Assembly: GCF_021389975.1 (NCBI RefSeq)
Contig: NZ_CP089981.1
Coordinates: forward strand, 6,845,501-6,909,500
DNA from: Fulvivirga ulvae
Lineage (GTDB): Bacteria; Bacteroidota; Bacteroidia; Cytophagales; Cyclobacteriaceae
DNA: 64,000 nucleotides
Direction: 5' to 3'
The translations under genes and the position numbers were made by a program. The notes below the pieces were generated by a model that had not been told where the DNA came from, did not search any database, and saw nothing but the letters and a program-made list of their open reading frames with translations. Below are positions 36,968 to 45,300 of this stretch, one piece after another. Numbering within the stretch: position 1 is the first letter of the stretch; each line of letters begins with the position of its first letter.

Positions 36968-37867
36968 ATGAGAATAATATTTTGTAATAGTATAATAGAC
37001 AATAAACAAGTTGAGCAAGATTATGAAGATGAAATGAAATCTGCAATAAAAGCAGGGTTTCGAATTTCCCTTGTAAACTTTGAGGAGCTAGCAGCAGGTA
37101 ATACAACGACAGCTTTAAAACTTGTCCACAAAGCTGAAAAAAATGAACAAGCAATTTACAGAGGCTGGATGTTAACCCTTAATCAATATAAAAACCTCTA
37201 CGACGGTCTTGCGGTAAAGCATATTCGACTAATCAATACACCTGAAGAATACATTCACTGTCACTATCTGCCTGAATCATATCATAAAATCAAAGGTAAA
37301 ACCCCTAAATCTGTTTGGACAACAGAACTGGAGCTAAGTACCTTAATAAAACTTGTCTCTAAATTTGGAGAGGCCCCAATAGTTATCAAAGATTATGTGA
37401 AATCTGAAAAGCACAACTGGAATGAAGCCTGTTATATACCTGACGCGTCGGATAGTGAAAAGGTAAAATCTACAGTTGAGAAATTCATAAACCTGAGAGG
37501 TGATTCATTAAATAAAGGACTAGTCTTTCGACAATTTGAAGAACTCGATTTTTTGACAGATCATTCAAAAAGTGGAATGCCTTTAACAAAAGAGTTCAGG
37601 GTCTTTTTTTCACAAAAACAATATGTAACGATGTTCAATTATTGGGATGAAGGAGCATATGGCAATACAAAGCCTAAAATTGATGAATTTATAGAGGTTG
37701 CCCGGAATATTGAAAGCAATTTCTTTACCATGGATGTCGCACAAAAGAAAAATGGAGATTGGATAATTATGGAACTCGGTGATGGGCAAGTAGCAGGATT
37801 GCCAGACAATGCAAATAAAGATGAGTTTTATAAAAAATTAAAAAATACATTTGAAAAATGTAAATGA
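36968..37867 (+). CDS. ATP-grasp protein, R2K clade family 3 type
   Basis: 299 residues. The N-terminal half shows the R2K family 3 pattern YRGWMLTLNQYKNLYDGL...LINTPEEYIHCHYLPESYHKIKG; the C-terminal half has the ATP-grasp core with IVIKDYVKSEKHNW, LVFRQFEELDF, EFRVFFSQKQYV and the metal-binding IIMELGDGQVAGLP. R2K proteins are relatives of eukaryotic CDC123 and are predicted to ligate amino acids or modify proteins; none of the reactions is proven to my knowledge. It starts 17 nt after the LysR gene on the same strand, but base use becomes distinctly more AT-rich here, suggesting a different origin. Confidence 0.75.
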   Translation: MRIIFCNSIIDNKQVEQDYEDEMKSAIKAGFRISLVNFEELAAGNTTTALKLVHKAEKNEQAIYRGWMLTLNQYKNLYDGLAVKHIRLINTPEEYIHCHYLPESYHKIKGKTPKSVWTTELELSTLIKLVSKFGEAPIVIKDYVKSEKHNWNEACYIPDASDSEKVKSTVEKFINLRGDSLNKGLVFRQFEELDFLTDHSKSGMPLTKEFRVFFSQKQYVTMFNYWDEGAYGNTKPKIDEFIEVARNIESNFFTMDVAQKKNGDWIIMELGDGQVAGLPDNANKDEFYKKLKNTFEKCK

Positions 37868-37956
37868 CTCTATACTAGATATTTTATACCTGCATTAATA
37901 ATAACATAACGGTAAGCTATTTCAATGGTCTTGACGTCCTCACTATATTTTCTAAT

Positions 37957-38919
37957 ATGAAAAAACATCTTACACTCATCCTGTCTTTCTTTCTATCTCA
38001 AGTCTGCCTGGGACAATATCACCCTGAATGTACTCAACTATTTAAAGTGATGAGTAGAGATGGAGTAATCATGAGGAAAGAACCCAGTAGGGATTCGGAA
38101 AAGCTTTTTGCTTTGTCTTACGGCCAGGAAGTGAGCGTTTGTGGCACATCAAAAAAAGAAACTATCAATGGCATTGAAGGAACATGGCTTTCGGTTATGT
38201 ACCAGGGAAAGTCCGGTTATGCCTTCGGTGCGTGGCTCAAAGAAACCGAACCATTCTATTTATGGTCTTTTGGTGAAATCGAAATGATTCTACTGGAAGG
38301 AAACATAGAAAACTCATATGGGTTTCAAAGAAGATATATCGGTTTAATACCCAATCATAAGGAAGCTGGTCTTACGGCAAGGTACAAGCTAAAAGAGTTT
38401 GATATTCGTGATTATAAAAATCAACAACTTCTAAATAGAGATAAACTGAATGAAGAAGGGCTCACTTTTCTTATGAACAGAAGCACTGGCAACGCAGAGG
38501 TAATAGGAAGAAAAGTGGTAAACTCAGAACTTTCCCTTGGGCAAACTATTTCTTTTAAAACAGATTCTGCCAACTATGTCCTGTACGTACTAGGTACAAC
38601 AGTCCTAAATCAAGAAAATGAATTAGACCCCATTTCTTCCATAAAAGACTTTCGGCTTATCCTCAGAAGACAAAAAGGTGGAGTTATCTCTGAGCAGGTA
38701 ATAGTAAAACGTGATCTTACCAGATGGGTTCCCGGCGACTTTCTGGGAGGGTATTTCATTGACTGGATAGGAGACTTAGACCGAGATGGAGAATTGGATA
38801 TACTGATGAAAAATATCTACCATCATGAGTGTTATAACCTTCAACTTTTTTTATCCTCAAAAGCTGAAAAAAATTATCTAATCAAACTCGTGCGTAACGA
38901 TGAGTTTTGCGGAGGGTAA
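37957..38919 (+). CDS. Secreted SH3-domain protein
   Basis: 320 residues with a signal peptide MKKHLTLILSFFLSQVCLGQ. Residues about 28-90 form a bacterial SH3 domain (VMSRDGVIMRKEPSRDSEKLFALSYGQEVSVCGTS...GTWLSVMYQGKSGYAFGAWL). The remainder is not recognised; near the end the segment DWIGDLDRDGELDILMKN looks like an FG-GAP/EF-hand-type calcium loop. Bacterial SH3 domains often bind cell wall or peptides. Function unknown. Confidence 0.72.
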   Translation: MKKHLTLILSFFLSQVCLGQYHPECTQLFKVMSRDGVIMRKEPSRDSEKLFALSYGQEVSVCGTSKKETINGIEGTWLSVMYQGKSGYAFGAWLKETEPFYLWSFGEIEMILLEGNIENSYGFQRRYIGLIPNHKEAGLTARYKLKEFDIRDYKNQQLLNRDKLNEEGLTFLMNRSTGNAEVIGRKVVNSELSLGQTISFKTDSANYVLYVLGTTVLNQENELDPISSIKDFRLILRRQKGGVISEQVIVKRDLTRWVPGDFLGGYFIDWIGDLDRDGELDILMKNIYHHECYNLQLFLSSKAEKNYLIKLVRNDEFCGG

Positions 38920-38979
38920 GGCTACATCTTTCTGTTTGGGACATCTGCCAAGAATCACAGCCAGCAAAGCTAAACTACG

Positions 38980-39011
38980 GCTTTACTAAACTTCCAAAAG
39001 TTTGGTAAAGC
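38980..39011. repeat. 14-bp inverted repeat
   Basis: GCTTTACTAAACTT (38980-38993), loop CCAA, AAGTTTGGTAAAGC (38998-39011); one G-T wobble in the stem. There is no T-run on either side, so it is not a standard terminator. It lies 60 nt after the SH3 gene and may be a processed-RNA hairpin or an element end. Confidence 0.6.
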
Positions 39012-39261
39012 TTAACTGTTCAGAATTACTGACAGCGGTATTACAACAAAACTAAAGAAATTACACCCCTTCAGGGTTTGTATCCTATTCGGTTAATTAA
39101 CAAAAGGCTACACCTTTTGCTGATAGATAGCACCCTTTCCTGACTGGAGTTTCACTTGTCTGTATAAGCTTAGGAGAAAGAACACTCGAGATGGATGGCG
39201 TTTTTTTCTAACCCGTGGAATAGCAGTGGCTTGGCTACTGTCCAAATGCCCTCATTGGGAG

Positions 39262-39325
39262 ATCCTGGATATTTTCAATTAAGGCTGGTAATGATATTTT
39301 ATTTTTGCACTGAAAATTCCAGGAT
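39262..39325. repeat. Palindromic intergenic element, copy 1 (family B)
   Basis: Left arm ATCCTGGATATTTTCA (39262-39277) and right arm TGAAAATTCCAGGAT (39311-39325) are inverted copies with one base inserted. The same layout recurs at 51560-51621, and both copies are followed by GACGTG. Confidence 0.65.
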
Positions 39326-39451
39326 GACGTGCGCGGGGAAAGGCACAGAACAATTATAGCCACATTCTTCTTTGCAACCCCATACTCATCCTTCAAAACC
39401 TTCGCAGGGCTATCAATCTTATAGCCATTAGTCTCCCCCCGCTAATTTTCA

Positions 39452-40057
39452 TTATTCCTCCCAAATACATTGACCATTCAGACCTTGCCCTCTCAACGCC
39501 ATCAATGTTTTGAATTTATTTAACAGTTCCTCAGCCTCCAGACAGTTGGTTTCTTCATTGGGAATATTCTCAGGCTTCACTTTTTCCTCATCACGCGATC
39601 TTATTTCATAGTTTTTGACCAGACACCTTACAGCCGCTCCTTTGTGAAAGTAAAACCTGCTTTCAGTAATAATATCCTTAGTCTGCGTAACAGGCTCTCC
39701 CTCCTCCACAGTTTCCATATCAAATGTCCAGTAACCAACATCAGAAAAGTAAAAGAATAACTCCCCGCCCCACACAAAATACTGCTCCTTGCCTCCATAA
39801 TGATCGCCTTCCGAAAATGAGTGCTCAATTAATTTAATCTCGCCACTCTCCGTGTAAAACCATACAGTACCTCCGGCAGGATAATCAGGGCACTCGTAAT
39901 CAATCTCCTCTACTTTCAAAGCGTTTTTCTCCTTTAAACCTATAATGGTTGCATATTTAGTTCTGATATCTTTTATGGCCGTTTCCGCATCAGAAGTTTG
40001 AGCATTGAGACTGCTCCATGTGCAAAGTGTGATGATGAGGAGAGCGGTGTATTTCAT
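39452..40057 (-). CDS. Hypothetical secreted protein
   Basis: 201 residues with a signal peptide MKYTALLIITLCTWSSLNAQ. The mature part is acidic and rich in aromatic beta-type segments (GGTVWFYTESGEIKLIEHSFSEGDHYGGKEQYFVWGGELFFYFSDVGYWTFDM), a pattern I have seen in uncharacterised Bacteroidota periplasmic proteins. Cys residues are present but no catalytic motif is seen. It lies downstream of the toxin locus on the same strand, 29 nt after the propeller gene's stop, and could share its transcript. Confidence 0.6.
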   Translation of the reverse strand: MKYTALLIITLCTWSSLNAQTSDAETAIKDIRTKYATIIGLKEKNALKVEEIDYECPDYPAGGTVWFYTESGEIKLIEHSFSEGDHYGGKEQYFVWGGELFFYFSDVGYWTFDMETVEEGEPVTQTKDIITESRFYFHKGAAVRCLVKNYEIRSRDEEKVKPENIPNEETNCLEAEELLNKFKTLMALRGQGLNGQCIWEE

Positions 40058-40086
40058 AGGATTGATTTAAGCAGGTGTGTACGAAA

Positions 40087-41214
40087 CTATTGGATTGGCT
40101 CAAAAATATATAGTTGTTTGGAGAAATCCATCAGTGTCAGATATTTACCCATTATAGCTGGGTATCCATACAGTTCGCAATTGTCATCCAACGGATGTGA
40201 AGCTTTGATTTCAAAATTTCCTTTATCCATTACAACAAGTGCTGGTGTACCCTTTGAAGTACCCATAAAAAGACATGAATTTGAAATACCCAGATGCCCT
40301 ACATCCAGCTTCAATTCACCCAAGGCTTGATCTATATTGATTGACTTTTTTACTGCTCCAGTTTTAATATCTAATTCATACAAGTAATTAGCAGATGCAT
40401 ATATGCTGGACTCTCCTTCCTGATAAATTAAACTCACCTTAGCAGACTCAGCATTTAAAGAAGTGATCCAGTTTACATCACCATTTTCAATGTCTAATGA
40501 GATAACTTGGCCTTTATCAACGCCTACAATAATTTGTTTATCAATAATAACAGCATACATCGTAATATCACCCTCCCTATCGGAATCCCAAATCTCATCA
40601 CGATAATTTCCATATCTGGCTATTTCAGTTTTCCAAATAACAGTACCACCAGCAATATTGCGACAGACAATATTATTACCATCAGTTAGAAAAATATGCT
40701 CGGTTTCAAATAGAATAAATTTAGGAAAAGAATCTTGTACGAATTCCACTACTTTATTTTGTTCAGCAAGACTGGCTAGAAAAAGTCTATTCTCATCGCC
40801 CATATCCAATGAAATAAACAAACTATTTTTATAGATAAAAGAATCATAAATAACAAATAGGTCATCCATTTTCATTAGAAGAGAAAAATTCTCTGTTTTT
40901 ATTTCAAATAAATAAATCGCCTCATCTATCTGAATAATGAGCATATCCTCATGAAGCAATAAGTACATCCCTTCAAAATCACCTTTATTCTCTAGTATTT
41001 CCGCAAAATCCTTAAGATCAATTTCTTTTTTAAGCTCTAGGTTTTCGATAGTAATTATCTTAATTATTCCATTAGACATGGGTATATACATAAATTTCTT
41101 ATCTGAAACGGGTGTGCCCGTACAATTGGAAATCTTATGTTTTAATCCAAGAACACAACCAACGTCTACTGATGGCATTTGTCTCCTAGTATTGTGAAAA
41201 ACGTTATCCCGCAT
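40087..41214 (-). CDS. Cytoplasmic PQQ-like beta-propeller protein
   Basis: 375 residues without signal peptide or membrane segment. Repeated blades resemble PQQ/quinoprotein-like propellers: GQVISLDIENGDVNWITSLN, ASANYLYELDIKTGAVKKSIN and CRNIAGGTVIWKTEIARYG. No PQQ-binding tryptophan-dock motif can be confirmed. It is AT-rich like its neighbours. The position downstream of an immunity candidate and a small acidic protein in the toxin locus leaves open a role as an additional protective or chaperone protein, but there is no direct evidence. Confidence 0.6.
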   Translation of the reverse strand: MRDNVFHNTRRQMPSVDVGCVLGLKHKISNCTGTPVSDKKFMYIPMSNGIIKIITIENLELKKEIDLKDFAEILENKGDFEGMYLLLHEDMLIIQIDEAIYLFEIKTENFSLLMKMDDLFVIYDSFIYKNSLFISLDMGDENRLFLASLAEQNKVVEFVQDSFPKFILFETEHIFLTDGNNIVCRNIAGGTVIWKTEIARYGNYRDEIWDSDREGDITMYAVIIDKQIIVGVDKGQVISLDIENGDVNWITSLNAESAKVSLIYQEGESSIYASANYLYELDIKTGAVKKSINIDQALGELKLDVGHLGISNSCLFMGTSKGTPALVVMDKGNFEIKASHPLDDNCELYGYPAIMGKYLTLMDFSKQLYIFEPIQ

Positions 41215-41337
41215 AAGTTGAATTAAAATGTAATATGAAAATCTGGCAGATACCCTCTGCGGCGAAGTATCTTCTGGAAAAATAATTCCTATGGAATCAA
41301 GGTTTCTATACTACATTCTAAATCTGAAAAAATAAGT

Positions 41338-41646
41338 TCAAACAACAGCAGAAATTTGAGACTTCGTATCAGCCGTTGCCTTCTTTAATATCTCTTCAAA
41401 CTCTCTAATAGTATTACCCTTGAGCATTTTTCCTGTTATTGCTTCATCAATACCATTGGTACTTAAAGGGGTTAACTCAACTTCAAAAGCCCCATCCTCC
41501 TCAACCACCACCATAACAAAATCATTTTCTAGCTGATCCATTTGGTCATAAGTGATTTTAAATTTATCAGACATAGCGTCAAAGTCAACATGAATAATTT
41601 CTTGCTCTACCAGGGAATTAAAATCCCTAAAAGTTAGCTTAGCCAT
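41338..41646 (-). CDS. Small acidic hypothetical protein in the toxin locus
   Basis: About 102 residues from the ATG at 41644-41646 (MAKLTFRDFNSLVEQE); an ATG six codons upstream is less likely. It is acidic (FEVELTPLS, REFEEILKKATAD), has no signal peptide and no recognised family. It follows the immunity candidate after about 70 nt. Candidates are a second immunity protein or a secretion chaperone; neither is shown by sequence. Confidence 0.55.
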   Translation of the reverse strand: MAKLTFRDFNSLVEQEIIHVDFDAMSDKFKITYDQMDQLENDFVMVVVEEDGAFEVELTPLSTNGIDEAITGKMLKGNTIREFEEILKKATADTKSQISAVV

Positions 41647-41715
41647 GATTAAAAAAGCTTCCATATATCAAAATTTTGACTATTTTTAAAATTAAAAACT
41701 GATTGGTTCCCTTGC

Positions 41716-42303
41716 TTAGAATACGAAGAACTCTTTTTCGACACCTTTCTGTTCAAAGGTATCTATTCCATAATGTTCTACAAGTCTTAAAATTACTGCT
41801 TCTTGCCATGCTCTTTCCTCATCGGGGTTACTACTAGCCTCCTCAGCCCAACTCAACCCCTCAATTAACCAATGATATCCACCATCCGTTATATCTGAGT
41901 CAAAAACGAAAGGCTTCGCTTCATTTAGAAACCTTTCTCTCCCGTCGAGTTTCCAGCAGAAAAAAAAGAACAACTGAATTACTGCACAATAAGCCTTATA
42001 TAGCTGGGTATCCTTCTTTCCGTTGACATAATGTAAACTTGACTGTCCCAACAAATCCTCTACATACTTTCTATATACTTTATAAGAATACATCTTTTTT
42101 GCATTCGACTCAGACATATTGCTTTTCCCCTTTATCTCATAAGTTTCTTGATATTTCCACAGGCTTTTACCCAACTCATCAATCAATTTGTAGTCATCCT
42201 TTGAATCTTGAAATTTTGGAAGAAGCCTTTTGACCATGAAGGCTACCAATGCTAAAATACCGTGCGTATTAATTTCTTGAATTTTACTTTCCAAACTCTT
42301 CAT
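41716..42303 (-). CDS. Putative immunity protein for the deaminase toxin
   Basis: 195 residues, mostly helical by eye, starting 4 nt after the toxin stop codon on the same strand. It contains GGYHWLIEGLSWAEEASSNPDEERAWQEAVILRLVEHYGID and an aromatic stretch QLFFFFCWKLDGRERFL. I do not recognise a specific Imm family with confidence. The immediate 3' position after the C-terminal toxin domain, small size, cytoplasmic nature and AT-rich base use are the standard features of an immunity gene in a polymorphic-toxin locus, and the function call rests on these. Confidence 0.6.
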   Translation of the reverse strand: MKSLESKIQEINTHGILALVAFMVKRLLPKFQDSKDDYKLIDELGKSLWKYQETYEIKGKSNMSESNAKKMYSYKVYRKYVEDLLGQSSLHYVNGKKDTQLYKAYCAVIQLFFFFCWKLDGRERFLNEAKPFVFDSDITDGGYHWLIEGLSWAEEASSNPDEERAWQEAVILRLVEHYGIDTFEQKGVEKEFFVF

Positions 42304-42307
42304 TCTA

Positions 42308-45300
42308 TTACTGAATTAATAATATTCCGTTTTTAATAATAATGATTTCGCCCGTATTAGCAGCGGTAGCGACTATCTGAACATTTGGAAACTCCTGACT
42401 AAACTGTTTGATAATACCAGCAGCACTATTCTTAGACCCTTTAAAGCCCTGTCTACAAGCTGCACAAACCGCCTGATCTATATGCATATTCAGAGTACCT
42501 TCAACACTCTTTTTAGGAATATTTACATTTCTCCTTTGATCCTTTGGTATTTTAAATTTTCTTTCAAATTTATCAGCAGCCTTACCAAGTATCGTTTGCT
42601 CCGCATGATTTTTAGCAGCTCCATGTGTACCAGGATAGCTATACCTATCGTGATGAACTGCACTACCTTTGCTTCCTTTAGAAACCTGTGCATATGTAGA
42701 AGAACCTGTTAATATCTCATCATCAACACTTGTCTTTCCAGCACCAACTGTACCTCCCGTTACCTCAAATGGGCTTTTATCGACATGAGGATGAGCCCCT
42801 GGTGTTAAGCCAGTGCCATCCTTAGGAGAATACTTTCTAATATCTCTCTGTTTTCTAAGCCTTTTCATCATATGCTCCAGAGCTATTAAATCTTCAGAAT
42901 GTTTAGTCCTCAGGGCTTTGGAACTCTCCAAAAGCTCTAACGCTTCATCAATTTTATCAGCTCTGATATTACCTGCCTTGTTTCTAGGCAACTCCTGTAG
43001 ACTCTCTATAAGTTGTTTTGAGTTTGTATCCCTTTTTGATAATGCTTTAAATAACTCTTGAGATGTTTTCTGATTATTAGTTAAGGTCTCTTTAACAGGC
43101 TTAACAGATTTGGTCTTCCCTCCTAATACAATACCATCTACGCTATTTCCTTTATGAACTACTTTTACCTTATCTCCTGACTTCACCCCCTTTTGCTTAT
43201 CCCAAACAACATCACCCGTAGCCAATATCACCCAAGGATTAACCTCGCCCTCCAACTTAAATCTGCGCTTCTCAATGCGCATTCTAAACTTCTTAAATCT
43301 CAGCTTTTTGGATAGTCTCTGGCCAAGGTCATCGAAAGTTTTGGCGCCTTTGGCAAAGCCTTTTCGTACACCTTTCATGGCTACTTTGCCATTTCTCACC
43401 AGGGCTTTGGCGCCTTTTTTGCCTACTTTGGCGAGGTCAGTGGCTGCCTTGGCGGTCTCTTTTACTGATTTCTTCACTGCAGTTTTGGCGGCTTTGGCTC
43501 CTGTCTTCACTGCGCCTTTTACACCTTGTTTGGCAACTGTTTTTACAGCGGTTTTTGCACCTTTCAGGGCGGCTTTACCTCCAAACAGCAACGCAAATAT
43601 CAGCTCTATAGTAATAACAGCAAGACCACGGGCCAGCTTGGTTGCTCCTTCTACAAGGTTACCAGGCCATGCAGCACCTAAATAGCCGCCAAAATGCTTG
43701 GCGGCCTGATAAATACCCTCGGCGGCGAAGTATGCCCCTATGATCTGCATCAATAGCGGCAGAGCGGCCATGATGGCTCCGCCTGTGAGTATATTCGCCA
43801 GGATCACGCCTCCGATACCCGCTATTATTCCGGCTATAATGGCTACTTTATTCTCGCTGAACCATTTCACCACGGCATCCTTCATAGTACCTATAACATA
43901 GCCCGCACGCTCCATAGGCGAGTTGAACGGACCAACCATTGCCTGACCTGTTGGCTGGGCCTCAGTTTTACCGGTAGCCGTCGTTGCGGCCGCAGGTTCC
44001 GGTGCTTTCTCCTCAGGCCCCTGTGCAGCAAGGTCACGCTCTGCCTCTACGGCATCGCGCTTCACTGCCTCCATGCTATGTTCTTTATCATCAGTTGCAC
44101 CAAACTCTACCGTAGCTCCATCTTCCATTCCCGCCAGTTTACTCATCAGTACAGGATCCAGTTTGGCGTCAGTCACTACCTGGTCAGCTTCTACCTGGTC
44201 AGGGTGGTATGAAGTCTGCTTATCCAGGGTCTCGGCATCCCTTTGCTCCATATCAGGGGCAGACGCTGATGTTACGGCTTCTGAAGTATCTTCTGTTACC
44301 GGCTTGTATTCATTAGGTAAAGGCTGGGTCACATCCTGCCCAAGCAGCTCTTCCGACATCTGTCCGAAGAAATGTCCCGGGGACAATCTGGCCGAAGACA
44401 CAAGGTTGGCTATACCCTCCATGATCCTGAGTAAGCCAACGGCGATAAGCTCGATGGCACTCATTACCATATTGAATACCTGCTGGTACGCGGCCAGAAC
44501 AGCATCCAATGTGGCGCCAAGAATATCCAACAATGCACACACCGCCTTTTTAAGTACATCAGCCAGCTTATTCACCGCTTTCACGGCCAGGTCTACCGCT
44601 TTATCTATCAGGGCATTGAATTTCTTCGCCAGCTTAGGGAAGGCGAAAAGCACCACGCTCACCAGCTTCTTCAACACTTCTGCATAAAACTTGATCAGTC
44701 CTACTACGGCTTTTCTTGCCAGCTCTATAATAGATTTGGCTAGCTTCTTAGCGGCTTCAACGACCTGCTTCACAAATGCACGCAGGGCATCAAATATTTT
44801 GTTAATAGCGTTTTTGACCTTATCTATAAAACTCGATACAGCATCAACAGCGCGATCCCAGAAGCTTTTATCTTTTTTCTCTGCGGCGTCCTTCTCATTT
44901 TGAGCGTCTCTCTCAGCTTCGGCCTGCTTTGCATCGGCTTTGGCCTGAGCGGTTTTGAACTCCTGCTCTACTTTCTCATTGGTGCTGCTTACTTCACTAT
45001 CGATCTTTTCTTCTACAGAAGCTTTCTCCGCCGCAGCATCTTTGGTATAGTCGGCAGTGATCTTCTCATTTTCTGCCTGCCATGCTGTACGCTGTTTACC
45101 CACCTCGGCCTGCGCTTTCTGCTGCTCACCTTCCTGACGGGCTTTTACGCTTGCAGTTTCTTCTTCAATTCGCTTTTCATTGTCTTTTCTGGCCTTATCG
45201 GAGTCAACCTCCATCTTTTTATAGGCCTCCTCCTGCTTCTGCTTCTCAGCCCCAAGCTTTTCGTCCATCTGCTGCTTGGCCTGGGCATTGAACGCTGCCA

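Larger units (their letters stand above)
38920..39451. other. Gene-free stretch with inverted repeats
   Basis: 532 nt with no credible gene. It contains a 14-bp inverted repeat (38980-39011) and one copy of the palindromic element described at 39262-39325. The sequence around 39061-39240 has the look of broken, formerly coding DNA but no frame is recognisable. Confidence 0.5.

Noticed and set aside
39061..39240. Insertion-sequence remnant
   Set aside because: The stretch looks broken, but I could not read any transposase fragment or matched terminal repeats.
40087..41214. PQQ-dependent dehydrogenase
   Set aside because: The propeller repeats are weak, there is no signal peptide, and no PQQ-site or cytochrome motif is seen.
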